In this document: positions 7,581 to 17,959 of the stretch, piece after piece | Layout: each line of letters opens with the position of its first letter | Numbering within the stretch: the first letter of the stretch is position 1 | DNA from: Desulfuromonas sp. TF | Lineage (GTDB): Bacteria > Desulfobacterota > Desulfuromonadia > Desulfuromonadales > ATBO01 | Length of the DNA stretch: 64,000 bases | Reading direction: 5' to 3' | Assembly: GCF_000472285.1 (NCBI RefSeq) | Contig: NZ_KI421424.1 | Span: 4,154 to 68,153, forward strand | Translations under genes and position numbers: made by a program | The notes under the pieces: model-generated | What the model was told of the DNA's origin: nothing | The model's input: the letters and a program-made list of their open reading frames with translations, nothing else | Databases searched by the model: none

Positions 7581-8425
7581 TTCGAAGCCTGTTCATTGCC
7601 TCCCTTGCCCTGCTGATACTGCTGCCGCCGGCTGCTTTCGCCGACCCCCTCAACTCCCCCCGTCCGGCCGCTGGCTCCGGAGAGGAATCGCAATCGACCA
7701 GCGACAAGGGAATCCTCGGGCGCATCGGCAGGGGGTTCAGTATGCACAAAGAAAACTATATTCTCCCGTTGACTTGGGGAAACACTGCCAGGGACGCCGA
7801 GGATGCGGAAGTCAAATTTCAACTCAGCTTCAAGCAGCACTTTGGCCGCGATTTCTTCCTGGCCTACACCCAGAAGTCATTCTGGCGCATTCTTGACAAG
7901 GAGGATTCGCGCCCCTTCCGCGTGACCGACCATAACCCTCAGGTTTTCTACCGCCTGCCTCAGCGTTCGCCCCCTTGGGGGGTCTGGGGGGCCGACCTGG
8001 GCTATGAGCACGAATCGAACGGCGCACGGGAGCCGACCTCGCGCAGTTGGGACCGCCTTTACATCACCCCCTTTGTCGAATACAGCAGACTGCGAACCGA
8101 GCTGAAGCTGTGGCACCGGATTTCCGAAGAGATCAAGGAGGACCCTTTGGACCCCGCCGGAGATGAGAATCCGGATATCGAGGAATTTTACGGCTACGGA
8201 GAGCTGCGCCTTTCCTATGAGACGCTCCGCCGGCACCTGGCCTCGATGATGCTTCGTTGGAACTTTGCCACCGACAAAGGGGGCCTGCAGCTCGATTACA
8301 GCATTCCTACCCGGATCGAAAACCTCTTCTTCCATGCCCAGCTCTGGACCGGCTATGGTGAAAGCCTGATCGATTACAACCGTTCCCTCACCCGCTACGG
8401 CGTCGGCCTGCAGTTCAGGCAATAG
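7577..8425 (+). CDS. pldA: Outer-membrane phospholipase A
   Basis: A 282-residue OMPLA-family protein. It has a signal peptide (MIRSLFIASLALLILL to FAD) and a predicted beta-barrel. The catalytic His-Ser are in YEHESNGAREPTSRSWDR and the last strands carry GYGESLIDYN, as in PldA. It hydrolyses phospholipids that have strayed into the outer leaflet and so helps keep lipid asymmetry. The start overlaps the methyltransferase stop by 4 nt, which indicates translational coupling. The link between the two functions is unexplained. Confidence 0.92.
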   Translation: MIRSLFIASLALLILLPPAAFADPLNSPRPAAGSGEESQSTSDKGILGRIGRGFSMHKENYILPLTWGNTARDAEDAEVKFQLSFKQHFGRDFFLAYTQKSFWRILDKEDSRPFRVTDHNPQVFYRLPQRSPPWGVWGADLGYEHESNGAREPTSRSWDRLYITPFVEYSRLRTELKLWHRISEEIKEDPLDPAGDENPDIEEFYGYGELRLSYETLRRHLASMMLRWNFATDKGGLQLDYSIPTRIENLFFHAQLWTGYGESLIDYNRSLTRYGVGLQFRQ

Positions 8426-8445
8426 ATAGAAGACCCATCCCCCCT

Positions 8446-8473
8446 TTGACAATTACCTGCCGCCAGTTAGAAT
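8446..8473 (+). promoter_or_regulatory. Sigma-70-type promoter for the small Cys protein
   Basis: TTGACA at 8446-8451 and TAGAAT at 8468-8473, spaced 16 nt, end 33 nt before the ATG at 8507. Confidence 0.6.
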
Positions 8474-8506
8474 TGTTGAACGAAACATTTGCTGGAGGGC
8501 TGAACA

Positions 8507-8755
8507 ATGATCGAAATCTCTTTCGAACTCAACGGGCAGAAAGTCGATCCGAAAACGATGGGCGGCGGTCTTCAGAAAGCCATGCTGACCACCATCCGCG
8601 AGGCCCTTGGAGAAAGGGTCGGCCAAGTGGAATGCGAACATCATCATCGTCAGCCGCACATCCTCTGCAAGGGACCGAGCGTGGTCGAACTGTCAATGGA
8701 AGTGTGCGGGTGCTGCGATCAGATCATTGACGCCGTAGAGACTCGGCTGCAGTAA
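8507..8755 (+). CDS. Small conserved-looking cysteine/histidine protein, unknown function
   Basis: An 82-residue protein with a strong ribosome binding site (GGAGGG 7 nt upstream) and its own promoter. It carries CEHHHRQPHILC and CGCCDQ, so four or five cysteines and several histidines that could bind a metal. There is no signal peptide or membrane segment. The N-terminus (IEISFELNGQKV) reads like a small alpha/beta fold. I do not recognise the family. Its neighbours, a phospholipase and an L,D-transpeptidase, act in the envelope and give no direct clue. Confidence 0.8.
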   Translation: MIEISFELNGQKVDPKTMGGGLQKAMLTTIREALGERVGQVECEHHHRQPHILCKGPSVVELSMEVCGCCDQIIDAVETRLQ

Positions 8756-8825
8756 GGCGGCCCCTGGTGGTCGCCCGACAAATCTGTTTCGCCGGACCAA
8801 TAACAGCCGCCACAGAGCGTTGATC

Positions 8826-9743
8826 ATGAGAGGAGGATTCTTCTGCGCATTATGCGCATCCTTCTGCATGCTTCCCTCCCCCCTTTTGTGCTGGTACCCT
8901 CAGTCTCCGGCCGAGGCCTTTCTCCGGGATGAGATTCCGTCCCCGGTCGTCGGCACGGCCGCAACCTCCTCCGTCGAAGAGGGGGACACCCTGACGCAAA
9001 TCGCCCGCGCCAAGGGAGTGGGATACGACGGGCTGGTCCGTGCCAATCCGGGGGTCGATCCCTGGCTTCCCGAGCCGGGACTTCCGCTGCTCCTCCCCTA
9101 CACAAGCATCGTTCCTGGCCCGCTCACCTCTGGAATTACCGTCAACCTGGCGGAAATGAGACTCTATCATCTCTTTCGGGAGAACGGCCGGCTTCGGGTT
9201 CGCATCTACCCGGTGGGCATCGGGATCAGCGGTTGGGAAACTCCGGAAGGCGTTTTCACGATCAGCAACAGGGTCGAAAAGCCCACCTGGATCGTCCCGC
9301 ACGCCATCGGCCTGGAAAGACCGGAGCTGCCCCCAACCGTTCCGCCCGGCCCGGAAAACCCATTGGGGGATTTCTGGCTGGGCCTGTCGCGGCCGGGATA
9401 CGGCATTCATGGCACCAGCGAACCCTTCGGTGTGGGGAGGCGGGTCAGTCATGGATGTCTTCGTCTTTATCCCGAGGACATCCGCGACCTGTTCGAGAGG
9501 GTGGAGATCGGCACGCCGGTGAGGATCATTTACCAGCCGGTCAAGGTGGGTCTGAAGAGAGGAGCTCTGTTCGTGGAGATTCACCACGACTACTCGGATC
9601 GCCTGCCCGACCCTGTTGCGGATGTGAGCAGGCAGATCGGAGAGCTGGGCTGGCGGGGGGAAATCGACTGGAAGACAGTCGGTGAGGAGGTCGAGACGGC
9701 ACGGGGCGTCCCGAGAGTCATATCGCGAGAGGCATTCGAGTGA
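8826..9743 (+). CDS. LysM and YkuD L,D-transpeptidase
   Basis: A 305-residue exported protein. After an N-terminal hydrophobic segment comes a LysM-like module (VEEGDTLTQIARAKG and onwards). The YkuD catalytic domain follows with GYGIHGT and SHGCLRLYPEDI, which hold the catalytic His and Cys. Enzymes of this type form 3-3 peptidoglycan crosslinks or attach lipoproteins to peptidoglycan. An alanine-zipper lipoprotein resembling Lpp is encoded convergently next door and is a plausible client (inference). The ATG at 8826 is preferred over the TTG at 8820. Confidence 0.92.
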   Translation: MRGGFFCALCASFCMLPSPLLCWYPQSPAEAFLRDEIPSPVVGTAATSSVEEGDTLTQIARAKGVGYDGLVRANPGVDPWLPEPGLPLLLPYTSIVPGPLTSGITVNLAEMRLYHLFRENGRLRVRIYPVGIGISGWETPEGVFTISNRVEKPTWIVPHAIGLERPELPPTVPPGPENPLGDFWLGLSRPGYGIHGTSEPFGVGRRVSHGCLRLYPEDIRDLFERVEIGTPVRIIYQPVKVGLKRGALFVEIHHDYSDRLPDPVADVSRQIGELGWRGEIDWKTVGEEVETARGVPRVISREAFE

Positions 9744-9752
9744 CGCAATCGA

Positions 9753-9784
9753 ACGGAGGCTGAATCACTTCAGCCTCCGTTTTC
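9753..9784 (+). terminator. Intrinsic terminator after the L,D-transpeptidase gene
   Basis: AACGGAGGCTGA and TCAGCCTCCGTT form a 12-bp stem around ATCACT, followed by TTT. It sits between two convergent genes. Confidence 0.85.
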
Positions 9785-9795
9785 GACAGCCTCGG

Positions 9796-10125
9796 CTACT
9801 TCCTCAGACCCGTTTCAAAGGCCTTTTCAGCCTTATTGGCCGCGGATTCGGCCCGATCTGCTTCCCCGCCCGCTTTCTGGGCCGCGGATTCAGCCCGATT
9901 CGCCGCTTGTTCGGCCTTGCCCGCCGCCGATTCGGCCCGGCTGGCGGCCTGTTCCGCCCGCTTGGCCGCATCTTCGGCCTTCTGCGCCGATTGCGCGGCA
10001 TCCCGACTTTCCTGTTGAGCCTGGTTCAGCACCTCCCTGTCGGCGGGGGAAAGCTGAGCCGCGCAGCCGGTCAGGACAAACAGACTCAGACCGGCCAACC
10101 CCACTGCCATTTTGCCTTTTCGCAT
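9796..10125 (-). CDS. Alanine-zipper lipoprotein (Lpp/OprI-like)
   Basis: A 109-residue lipoprotein. The signal peptide ends in the lipobox LTGC (Cys21). The mature part is a continuous alanine-rich helix with recurrent AERAAxxA/AESAAxKAE units, ending in a basic GLRK that could be linked to peptidoglycan as in Lpp. The ATG at 10125 is chosen for its AAGGAGGTG ribosome binding site and because the signal peptide begins there. It converges on the L,D-transpeptidase gene and shares the terminator region at 9753-9784. Confidence 0.85.
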   Translation of the reverse strand: MRKGKMAVGLAGLSLFVLTGCAAQLSPADREVLNQAQQESRDAAQSAQKAEDAAKRAEQAASRAESAAGKAEQAANRAESAAQKAGGEADRAESAANKAEKAFETGLRK

Positions 10126-10160
10126 CGCCTCACCTCCTTGGAAATTCATTGTTGTACTCA

Positions 10161-10189
10161 AATAAGAGCAGATTTTGGCGAGCTGTCAA
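10161..10189 (-). promoter_or_regulatory. Promoter for the alanine-zipper lipoprotein
   Basis: On the minus strand TTGACA (10184-10189) is followed after 17 nt by CTTATT (10161-10166). The -10 is poor; the -35 is perfect. Confidence 0.45.
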
Positions 10190-10271
10190 CCGGTTCAGGC
10201 GGAGAGAGCCGATCGGCGGAAACCTGGATGGGCGTTGCAGCGGGATTCGGGAGGAGAGAATTGCGCGGAGT

Positions 10272-10862
10272 TTACTTCGGGCTCAGGAGGTGATCGACGG
10301 CCCGGCGCAGGGCCTGGCCGCGGTGACTGATGCGATTTTTCACGTCAAGGGGCAGTTCGGCCATTGTTTTGCCGTACTCCCGCACCAGAAAGAGGGGGTC
10401 ATAACCGAAGCCCTCTTCACCGCGAGGGGCATCCAGGATGATCCCGGGCACCCGCCCGAAGAAGAGAAGACATTCGTCTTCGGGACGGCACAGGGCCATG
10501 GCACAGTGAAAGGCGGCCCCTCGGCGCTCGCGCGGAACCCCGGCCAGCTCCTCCAGCAGCTTGAGATTGTTCTCCTCATCGGTGGCATCGACCCCGGCGA
10601 AGCGGGCGGAGCGGACACCCGGCTGGCCGCCCAGGGCGTCCACCACCAGCCCCGAATCGTCGGCCAGAGTCAGCCGGCCGGTGAGGCGGGCGACGGTTTC
10701 AGCCTTCTTGCGCGCATTCGCCTCGAAGGTTTCACCGTCCTCTTCGATTTCGGGCAGGTCGGCAAAGGCGTCCAGCCCGAGCACACGGATTCCCGTTTCC
10801 GCCAGCAGACGGCTTATCTCCCGAAGCTTTCCGGCATTGCGGGTAGCCACGACAAGTTCCAT
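10272..10862 (-). CDS. rdgB: RdgB/HAM1 XTP/dITP diphosphatase
   Basis: A 196-residue house-cleaning pyrophosphatase that hydrolyses non-canonical purine triphosphates (dITP, XTP) and so keeps them out of DNA. Family motifs are in place: [13 protein letters not shown] at the N-terminus, [19 protein letters not shown], and SHRGQAL near the C-terminus. It starts 1 nt after the rph stop, and the amidase-rph-rdgB order on the minus strand points to a tightly packed operon. The rph-rdgB pairing is common in bacteria. Confidence 0.96.
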   Translation of the reverse strand: MELVVATRNAGKLREISRLLAETGIRVLGLDAFADLPEIEEDGETFEANARKKAETVARLTGRLTLADDSGLVVDALGGQPGVRSARFAGVDATDEENNLKLLEELAGVPRERRGAAFHCAMALCRPEDECLLFFGRVPGIILDAPRGEEGFGYDPLFLVREYGKTMAELPLDVKNRISHRGQALRRAVDHLLSPK

Positions 10863-10863
10863 A

Positions 10864-11601
10864 TCAAGTGTCCTTCAACGCCTTTTCCTGCAGCGAGGTG
10901 AGTTCTCGGCAGCCGTGCACCGCCAGCTCGCGCAGGGCGTCGAGTTCGGCCCCGGTAAAGGGCTCACCTTCCGCCGTTCCCTGGACTTCGACGAACCGTC
11001 CGGAACTTGTCACGACGAAGTTCATGTCCACGGCAGCATGAAAATCCTCATCGTAATTGAGATCAAGAACCGGGGCGCCGTCGACGATCCCCACACTGAC
11101 CGCGGCGACGCTTTCCTTGAAGGGAACCTCAGGGAGGAGCCCTTTCTCCACCAATCCGCTCAGGGCATCGGCGAGGGCCACATAGGCACCCGTGATGGCG
11201 GCGGTGCGGGTTCCCCCATCGGCCTGAAGGACGTCGCAGTCAATGAGAACAGTCCGTTCCCCCAGGGCTTCGAGATCGACCACGGCCCGCAGCGAACGAC
11301 CGATGAGCCTCTGTATCTCATGAGTGCGCCCACCCACTTTGCCCCGCGTCGACTCCCGGGGCGAGCGGCTGTGGGTGGCCCGGGGAAGCATGGAGTATTC
11401 GGCAGTGACCCATCCCCGCCCTTCCCCGCGCATGAAGGAAGGGACATTTTCCTCAACGGTGGCATTGCACAGGACACGGGTCTCACCGAAGGAAACCAGC
11501 ACCGACCCTTCGGCATAACGGGTGAATCCGCGGCTGAAAGTGACCGTCCGCAATTCTCGGGGAGTGCGGCCGTCAGGGCGTGGTCTTTCCGTCCTTGTCA
11601 T
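10864..11601 (-). CDS. rph: Ribonuclease PH
   Basis: A 245-residue phosphorolytic 3'-5' exoribonuclease that trims tRNA 3' ends. It shows [11 protein letters not shown], the [10 protein letters not shown] and [14 protein letters not shown] segments, and [20 protein letters not shown], all typical of RNase PH. Length matches the family. Its start ATGA overlaps the amidase stop by 4 nt and its stop is 1 nt from rdgB. Confidence 0.97.
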   Translation of the reverse strand: MTRTERPRPDGRTPRELRTVTFSRGFTRYAEGSVLVSFGETRVLCNATVEENVPSFMRGEGRGWVTAEYSMLPRATHSRSPRESTRGKVGGRTHEIQRLIGRSLRAVVDLEALGERTVLIDCDVLQADGGTRTAAITGAYVALADALSGLVEKGLLPEVPFKESVAAVSVGIVDGAPVLDLNYDEDFHAAVDMNFVVTSSGRFVEVQGTAEGEPFTGAELDALRELAVHGCRELTSLQEKALKDT

Positions 11602-12671
11602 TGTCGGGTCTCCTTCCGCTCGTCGGCGAAATTCTTAAGGCCGCTGTAAAGGGCCGTTGCAAGGCGTTCCTGTCCGTCCGGATCCTGCAAGAGGGCCAGA
11701 TCGGCCGAATTGGAAAGATAGCCCAGTTCGGCGAGAACGGAAGGCAGATTTCCCCGTCCCAGGGGCAGGAGCGGAGCCTCCACGATTCCTGCCACTTCCA
11801 GTCCTCCGGCCCGGCAGGCGTCGGCAAGAAACTGCGCCAGGCGCTTGCTTTCGCCTTCCCCCACCGGCGGCGCTTGTCCTTCGAAGACCTCCTCTGGGCG
11901 GACAAAGAAGGTCAATCCGCGGGGAGCGGTGCTGAGGGAAGCTTGTGCGTGGAGGAGGATCAGGGCGTCGACCTCGGGATTGGCGGCAATCTCCAGACGC
12001 TGGCGCATATCCGGAGCGTAATCGCCGTCCCGGCTGAGGTAAACGGGGATACCAAGCTGCATCTTCACGAGTTTCTCCAGGCGTCTGGCAACCCCGAAAG
12101 CCACATCCTTTTCCTTGATGCCTCTGATTCCCAGCGAGCCCGTATCTTGGCCTCCATGGCCGGGGTCGATGGCGACTCCCCGCAGGGCGCCGCCCCCCCC
12201 TTCGGTCTTTTTTCGTACCATAAAGGAGAAGAGCTTGTCGAGGGGGGTCTGGGGTTTGTCGGAAGCCATGGCGGGGGGATCGAGATTGCGGTACCGTACC
12301 GGCGCATCAAGCAGGGACGACAGCCGGGATGTCACGAAATCTTCCGAGACCCTGAGACGGCCGTCGATGAATCGGGGCGGATGGGTCAGGGGAACAAAAC
12401 GCTCCCCCAGCCGCAGATAATGACTGCCGGGAGAGATCACAGCGGTTCCCCTGGAAGTCCGGATCCGGTAGACATGCTCCACCGAATCCCACTGGCCGCC
12501 CAGGTGGAGAACATCAAGGACTTCCTCCACAGGCAGAAATGGGACGCCTTCGTGCAGGTAAACCTCATTGATGGTCACCGACGGCTCATCGTTCAAGGCG
12601 ATCTCCACGGTTGCACCGGCCGGAATTGCCAGGACAAGGAGGAGCAAAACTAACGGGAATAAACGAAACAT
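11598..12671 (-). CDS. N-acetylmuramoyl-L-alanine amidase with N-terminal stalk domain
   Basis: A 357-residue exported amidase. A signal peptide ([19 protein letters not shown]) is followed by a region like the copper-amine-oxidase N-terminal/stalk domain ([17 protein letters not shown]). The C-terminal Amidase_3 domain has zinc ligands in [10 protein letters not shown] and IKEKDVAF, and LLHAQAS where SIHAN is usual; the catalytic Glu is in ELGYLSN. It cuts the amide bond between MurNAc and the stem peptide, probably at division. The ATG at 12671 has TTGAGGTG upstream. It heads the amidase-rph-rdgB operon. Confidence 0.92.
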   Translation of the reverse strand: MFRLFPLVLLLLVLAIPAGATVEIALNDEPSVTINEVYLHEGVPFLPVEEVLDVLHLGGQWDSVEHVYRIRTSRGTAVISPGSHYLRLGERFVPLTHPPRFIDGRLRVSEDFVTSRLSSLLDAPVRYRNLDPPAMASDKPQTPLDKLFSFMVRKKTEGGGGALRGVAIDPGHGGQDTGSLGIRGIKEKDVAFGVARRLEKLVKMQLGIPVYLSRDGDYAPDMRQRLEIAANPEVDALILLHAQASLSTAPRGLTFFVRPEEVFEGQAPPVGEGESKRLAQFLADACRAGGLEVAGIVEAPLLPLGRGNLPSVLAELGYLSNSADLALLQDPDGQERLATALYSGLKNFADERKETRQ

Positions 12672-12745
12672 GGTCACCTCAAGACTTAAAACGTCCCGTT
12701 TTATACCCCAGTTTCACCGCAGCTGTCAATGAAGAGGTCGGAAGG

Positions 12746-12792
12746 TTGATGGCGTCGCTTAGCCATCCTCTGAGTTTTTGCGAGTGCATCAA
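12746..12792. repeat. Short copy of the TGATGGCGTCGC palindromic element
   Basis: TTGATGGCGTCGC, then TTAGCCATCCTCTGAGTTT, then a decayed right arm TTGCGAGTGCATCAA. It sits between the DHH phosphoesterase and amidase genes and is again a deletion derivative of the full-length copy at 25364. Confidence 0.65.
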
Positions 12793-12800
12793 GTTCCCGT

Positions 12801-13838
12801 TCAGGAGGACACCAGTTTCTTGCCCCGTTGAGGCTTTTTGTTCAGCACCGTCAGCAGGCGCCTGGTCAGGGTGGCTTCCAGTTCCCTCTGGACGGCTTGC
12901 CCTCCCTGCATCGGCCGGATCTGGCCTCCGGCCATCATGCCGTGTCCTCCGGCCGTGCCCAGACCGTTCACCACCTCCCGGATAACATCTCCCATTTTCG
13001 CCTCCTGGGAGAGGGTACGGATGGAAAGGATTTCTTCCTCGTTGAAACAACCCATGCCCAGAACGTAGCGGATTCCGTCGACGCGGAGGAGGAAATCGGC
13101 AATTTCCGAGACGATATCGGGATTGTCGATGTCGTACAGATTGAACACCAGGACATCTCCGTAGGTCCTGGCGTTGCGAATGGCATTGCTGAAGGAAAGG
13201 AAATATTCCCGCGGCACCTCGGGGTGTGTGATGTCGAAGAGAATGCGGTTATTGGCCAGGGGGAGCAACCGGAGGTAAGCCTCCCGGTCGGAGCGGCACC
13301 ACTCGCGGCCGAGATCCTGGGTTTCCGACTTGATGGCATAGAAGAGAATGGTGGCCAGCTTGGTCCCGAAAGAAACCTCCTGAGTCATGAGGTATTCGAA
13401 GAGGATGGTCGCCGAAGCTCCGTAATCCTCCCGGATATCGACCCAGCGACAGGTGGTGCAGATGTCTCGGCGGGGATGATGATCGATCACCAGATGCACC
13501 GGTCGATCGGCGGGAAAGGAATTGTTCCCTGTTCCAGGCTGGGTGTCGACCATGCAGACCACCTGGAACTCGTCGAGATCCAGGCTGTCAATGGGGACGG
13601 CGGAGATCTCCAGCTTCTGCACCATGACGCGGTTTTCTCCCCGACCGATGATGCCGCCGAAGGCGATGGTGGCGTCCTGGCCGGTCTTGACCAGAAGCAG
13701 GTGGCGCAGAGCGAATGCGGCCGCCAGAGAGTCGGGGTCGGGATTGTCGTGGGCCACGATGAGAATGTGCCCCTTGCCACGCACCCACTCGATGACCTGG
13801 CTGGAAAACTCCTTTGAACGGGCTAAATCCATCGGCAT
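12801..13838 (-). CDS. DHH-family phosphoesterase (NrnA-like)
   Basis: A 345-residue DHH/DHHA1 protein. Motif I is VAHDNPDPDSLAAA, motif II VDTQPGTGN and motif III VIDHHPRR. The C-terminal DHHA1 part includes GLGTAGGHGMMAGG, the usual substrate-binding glycine/histidine run. Relatives are oligoribonucleases/pAp phosphatases (NrnA) or cyclic-dinucleotide phosphodiesterases, and no PAS or GGDEF domains are present. The ATG at 13838 has GAGGTG 6 nt upstream. It may follow the copA gene in one transcript, across a repeat-filled gap. Confidence 0.88.
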   Translation of the reverse strand: MPMDLARSKEFSSQVIEWVRGKGHILIVAHDNPDPDSLAAAFALRHLLLVKTGQDATIAFGGIIGRGENRVMVQKLEISAVPIDSLDLDEFQVVCMVDTQPGTGNNSFPADRPVHLVIDHHPRRDICTTCRWVDIREDYGASATILFEYLMTQEVSFGTKLATILFYAIKSETQDLGREWCRSDREAYLRLLPLANNRILFDITHPEVPREYFLSFSNAIRNARTYGDVLVFNLYDIDNPDIVSEIADFLLRVDGIRYVLGMGCFNEEEILSIRTLSQEAKMGDVIREVVNGLGTAGGHGMMAGGQIRPMQGGQAVQRELEATLTRRLLTVLNKKPQRGKKLVSS

Positions 13839-13859
13839 GGAGATCACCTCGACACTTCG

Positions 13860-13924
13860 GTTGTCAGTTGTCAGTTATCCGTTGTCATTTGGAGGGCGCC
13901 TCACGTCCCATGTCCCACGTCACA
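13860..13924. repeat. Degenerate heptamer tandem array
   Basis: GTTGTCA, GTTGTCA, GTTATCC, GTTGTCA are followed, after a 9-nt break, by CGCCTCA, CGTCCCA, TGTCCCA, CGTCACA. The last unit contains the copA stop codon (13920-13922). It is the same type as the tract at 3529-3584. Confidence 0.75.
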
Positions 13925-16589
13925 GCTTCCGCGCATACCGCTTCAGCAGCAGGCTGTTCGTCACCACCGATACGCTGGAGAACGCCATGGCCAGGCCGGC
14001 GAACTCCGGCTTCAGGACGAGGCCGAGGGCCGGATAAAGCAGGCCGGCGGCGATCGGAATGCCGACCACGTTGTAGAAGAAGGCCCAGAAGAGGTTCTGC
14101 CGGATCTTGCCCAGGGTCCTGCGTCCGAGGCGGATTCCCCGTTCCACGTCGCGGATGTCTCCTTTGACCAGGATGATATCCCCGGTCTCCTTGGCCACGT
14201 CGGTGCCGCTGCCGATGGCGATGCCGATATCAGCCTGGGCGAGGGCCGGGGCATCGTTGATGCCGTCACCGACCATGCCGACCACATATCCCTCATCCTG
14301 ATAGCGGCGCACCACCTGCAGTTTATCGCCGGGAAGGACTTCGGCCTCGACCGCGTCGATCCCGATCTCCTGCGCCACCGCCCGGGCGGCTTCGCGCCGG
14401 TCGCCGGTGATCATGACCGTACGCAGACCGAGCCCGCGCAGCCGGGAGATGGTTTCGGCGCTGCCCTCCTTCAGTGTGTCGGCAAGAGCGACCACCCCGA
14501 GAGGACGGCCCCCGCGGGCGACGAAGACGAGGGACTTGCCGCCGGCCTGGAGACCGTCGATGGAGCCGAAATCTTCAGTCGGGATGTCTTCGCGGTCCAT
14601 CAGACGCACGCTGCCGGCCAGCACCTTGTCCCCCTCGACGGTGCAGATCAGGCCGTGCCCGCCGACTTCCTCGACCGATTCGGCCACGGGCACATCCACC
14701 CCTCGGTCCTTCGCACAACGAACCACCGCCCGTGCGAGGGGATGGTTGCTGGCATTCTCGGCGGCGGCGGCAAGGCGCAGCAGATCCCCTTCTTCAATCC
14801 CTTCGGCAGGGACAAGGTCGGTCACTGAAAACTCGCCGCGGGTCAGCGTCCCGGTCTTGTCGAAGAGCAGAATATCCAGCCGGGAGATATTCTCCAGCAC
14901 CGAGGCCCGCTTGAAAAGGATTCCGGCGGTGAGTCCCACCGAGCTTCCCACCATGATGGCGGTGGGGGTGGCCAGTCCGAGGGCACAGGGGCAGGCGATG
15001 ACCAGGACGGCAATCCCCATCTTAAAGGAAAAGAGAAATTCCTGGCCGGCCCCGAAACGCCAGCCCAGAAAAGTAAAAGCGGCGATGGTCACCACGGCAG
15101 GGACGAACCAGTTGGAAACAGCATCGGCGAGGCGCTGGATGGGGGCCTTATCTCCCTGGGCCTCCTCCACCATGCGCACGATCTGCGCCAGCACCGTTTC
15201 CTCCCCCACTGCTGTGGCCCGCACGACCAGCCGGCCGGTTTTATTGATGGTGGCGCCGGTCACGGCATCCCTGGGCCCCTTTTCCACCGGTACCGACTCG
15301 CCGGTGACCATCGATTCGTCGAGAGCCGATTCGCCGCTTTCAATCTCGCCGTCCACCGGCACCTTTTCCCCGGGGCGCACCACCAGGCGGTCTCCGGTCC
15401 GGACCCGGCTGGTCGGCACTTCCTGCTCTTCGCCGTTCACCAGCAGGGTTGCCCGCTCGGCCTGCATCTGCAGAAGCCGGCGCAGCGCCTGTCCGGCCTT
15501 CCCCTTGGCCCGGGCCTCGAGCCACTTGCCGAAGCGGATGAAAGTGACAAGCATGGCGCTGGTCTCGAAAAAGACCTCGCCGGAGACGCCGAATACTCCG
15601 AAAGCCGCCAGCAGCGAATAGCCGTAGGCGGCGGTGATCCCCATCGCTACCAGCACGTCCATGTTCGCCGAGGCGTTCTTGAGGGATTTCCAGGCTCCGC
15701 GGTAAAAGGTGAGACCGGCGCTGAACTGGACCACCGTGGCCAGGGCAGCGTTGACGTAGAGAGTGGCGGCGCCGAAGGGGTGCCACCACATGAAGGCCAT
15801 GATGGGAAACGAGAGAGCGGCGGAGAAGAGAACCCAGAACAGTTCCCGCCGTGTTTCGCCGCGCTCTTCCTCGGCGCTGCGCTCCTCAAGCGGAGTATAG
15901 CCGGCATCGCGCACGGCATCGAAAATCTCCTCCCGATCGAGACTCTTCGGATCGAACTCGATGGTGCCCGAATCCTCCGCGAAGTTGATCCGGACGGAGC
16001 GCATTCCGGGAAGGGAAGAGAGTTTCTTCTCGATGGTCCCGGCACAGGAGGCGCAGTGCATCCCTTGGATGACGAAGATCAGCTTTCCCTTCTTCTCCCC
16101 TTCCCGGTCTCGAACCCGGTAGCCGAGATCTTCGACCTTTCGGATAATGCCGGCCCTTTCGAGGCGATCGGAATCGAATTCAACCGTAAGCTTTTCGGCG
16201 GCAAGGTTGACCGCCGCCCGGACGATCCCGGGGAGAGAGGCGACCCCCTTTTCTATGGCTCCGGCGCAGTTGGCGCAGGTCATCCCCCCGATGCGCAGGA
16301 CGACCTTCTCCCGGCCCGTCGTCAGAACATCCGAAGCGTCCGGTTCCCTGGCCGGGGTCTCTCTGTCTCCGCCCGTTTCTCCCTCGGGAACGCTGAAGCC
16401 GGCTTTTTCGATGGTGGCCACGATGCGCTCCGGACCGAGGAGCCCGGAGTCGTAGGAGAGGCGGGCCGCCCGATGTTCGAGGGAAACCTCCACCGATCGC
16501 ACCCCTTCCAGGGAGCCTATCGCATCAGTGAGCTTGGCGACGCACTTTCCACAACTCATCCCGCGTACTGGAAGGGAAATCTCCGTCAT
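13920..16589 (-). CDS. copA: Copper-translocating P1B-type ATPase with three HMA domains
   Basis: An 889-residue heavy-metal ATPase. Three N-terminal HMA domains carry GMSCGKC, GMTCANC and GMHCASC. Eight membrane segments include the Cu(I) signature [11 protein letters not shown]. The cytoplasmic domains hold the TGES-like [10 protein letters not shown], phosphorylation motif DKTGTLT, HP locus (NHPLA) and [11 protein letters not shown]. It exports Cu(I) from the cytoplasm to the periplasm. One or two HMA domains are usual in bacteria, so three is on the high side. Its start overlaps the stop of the upstream TPR gene by 4 nt. No CopY/CueR binding site was recognised. Confidence 0.95.
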   Translation of the reverse strand: MTEISLPVRGMSCGKCVAKLTDAIGSLEGVRSVEVSLEHRAARLSYDSGLLGPERIVATIEKAGFSVPEGETGGDRETPAREPDASDVLTTGREKVVLRIGGMTCANCAGAIEKGVASLPGIVRAAVNLAAEKLTVEFDSDRLERAGIIRKVEDLGYRVRDREGEKKGKLIFVIQGMHCASCAGTIEKKLSSLPGMRSVRINFAEDSGTIEFDPKSLDREEIFDAVRDAGYTPLEERSAEEERGETRRELFWVLFSAALSFPIMAFMWWHPFGAATLYVNAALATVVQFSAGLTFYRGAWKSLKNASANMDVLVAMGITAAYGYSLLAAFGVFGVSGEVFFETSAMLVTFIRFGKWLEARAKGKAGQALRRLLQMQAERATLLVNGEEQEVPTSRVRTGDRLVVRPGEKVPVDGEIESGESALDESMVTGESVPVEKGPRDAVTGATINKTGRLVVRATAVGEETVLAQIVRMVEEAQGDKAPIQRLADAVSNWFVPAVVTIAAFTFLGWRFGAGQEFLFSFKMGIAVLVIACPCALGLATPTAIMVGSSVGLTAGILFKRASVLENISRLDILLFDKTGTLTRGEFSVTDLVPAEGIEEGDLLRLAAAAENASNHPLARAVVRCAKDRGVDVPVAESVEEVGGHGLICTVEGDKVLAGSVRLMDREDIPTEDFGSIDGLQAGGKSLVFVARGGRPLGVVALADTLKEGSAETISRLRGLGLRTVMITGDRREAARAVAQEIGIDAVEAEVLPGDKLQVVRRYQDEGYVVGMVGDGINDAPALAQADIGIAIGSGTDVAKETGDIILVKGDIRDVERGIRLGRRTLGKIRQNLFWAFFYNVVGIPIAAGLLYPALGLVLKPEFAGLAMAFSSVSVVTNSLLLKRYARKL

Positions 16590-17848
16590 GTCAGCTTTCT
16601 TTTTACCCCGGCCTTCTTGCCGCCGACCATGCGGCGGAATGCAACGGAGTTGCGCACCAGGTCGAAATCGGGATCGAGCCGGGCATCCTCGAGAAAATGT
16701 CCTTCCTGCGCCGCCGCCGCGGCAAGTTCCCGGGCCGCCGCTTCCGCCTTGCCCTGCAGGGCGAAAACGCAGGCGCGGTTATAGCGGGCCAGCGGATAGC
16801 TTTCGGTGCGCTGCAGGATGGCGTCAAAACAGGCGAGGGCTTCGTCCAGGCGGCCCAGATCCATCAGAATGTTTCCCATATTGTTCAGGGTGTAGACCGA
16901 GTCGGGATCCCTGCGCAGGCTTTCCTCAAGCTGGGCAAGGGCGCCTGTCAGGTCTCCCTTCCGGGCCAGAATGGCTCCCCGATAGAAAGGGGGCTCCGGA
17001 CTTGCCGGCTCGAGTCCTTCCAGTTCCTCGAGGAGAGGGAGGGCTTCATCGAAACGGTCCATCTCGACCAGCAGATTCACCTTTTCGATCCCTGCGTCCA
17101 AAGAACGGGGATCGAGTTCGAGAGCCGCGTTGAAATCCTCCAGAGCCTCGTCCAGACGGTCGAGGCGGAAAAGGGACAGGCCGCGGTTATAGCGATACGT
17201 CCCCATTTCGGGCGCCTTGGAGATCGCCCGGCCGTACCAGCTAACCGCTTCTTCATCGCGACCCAGTCCTGCCAGAGCGAAACCCAGCCCGTTGAGGCTG
17301 GCGGCGTCATTGGGAACCATCTCCAGTGCACGGTTGAAACTCTCCATCGCCTCTTCATGGCGCCCCAATCGGTTAAAAGCGTACCCCTTGTTGTAATGGG
17401 CATCGGGAGATTCCGGCATGCGCCGGAGCGCCTCGTCGTACATCGGCAGCGCTTCCTCGGTGCGCCCCAACTCATCGAGAACATTGCCCATATTGACGTA
17501 GGCTTCGGGAAAATCGGGCTGCAGCTCAACAGAGCGGCTGAAGTGCAGCAGGGCGTCCTCGTATTCCTGGACACGATCCAGCAGCACACCGTAGTTGTGG
17601 TGAATCACCCCGTTTTTCGGGTCAAGACGCAGAGCCATCTGGTAGAGGGCCATGGCCTTTTCCACATCCTCGAGGTTGGCGGCGGCTACGGCGCAGATAT
17701 TGATGGCGTCGACGTTCAGAGGATGGGATTCGAGGTATTCCTCGGCCAGGTCGAGGGCGGTTTCGTCTTCGCCCCGATCCAGGGCCATCTGGGCCAGCTC
17801 CAGCCGATCTTCCTCTTCTTCGGGATAGTCTTCGAATTCTTCGTCCAT
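16586..17848 (-). CDS. Tetratricopeptide repeat protein
   Basis: A 420-residue protein made almost entirely of TPR helical pairs; about ten 34-residue units can be counted, for example [20 protein letters not shown] and [18 protein letters not shown]. An acidic N-terminus precedes them. There is no signal peptide or other domain, so it is probably a cytoplasmic scaffold. Its last codons overlap the copA start (ATGA), which suggests translational coupling to the copper ATPase; a role in ATPase assembly or copper delivery is speculation. Confidence 0.9.
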   Translation of the reverse strand: MDEEFEDYPEEEEDRLELAQMALDRGEDETALDLAEEYLESHPLNVDAINICAVAAANLEDVEKAMALYQMALRLDPKNGVIHHNYGVLLDRVQEYEDALLHFSRSVELQPDFPEAYVNMGNVLDELGRTEEALPMYDEALRRMPESPDAHYNKGYAFNRLGRHEEAMESFNRALEMVPNDAASLNGLGFALAGLGRDEEAVSWYGRAISKAPEMGTYRYNRGLSLFRLDRLDEALEDFNAALELDPRSLDAGIEKVNLLVEMDRFDEALPLLEELEGLEPASPEPPFYRGAILARKGDLTGALAQLEESLRRDPDSVYTLNNMGNILMDLGRLDEALACFDAILQRTESYPLARYNRACVFALQGKAEAAARELAAAAAQEGHFLEDARLDPDFDLVRNSVAFRRMVGGKKAGVKRKLT

Positions 17849-17959
17849 ACAGGGCTCCGGATGAGGATGAATTCCGGACGGATAGTCCGGACAGAAACAG
17901 GGAGGCCACTATAGCAGAAAAGCCCTGCCGGCGCATCCTCTTCATTGCTCCGCAGAGAC

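Noticed and set aside
14407-15621. A 404-codon plus-strand frame opposite copA
   Set aside because: Low-complexity Ser/Arg/Thr-rich translation, the usual shadow of a high-G+C gene.
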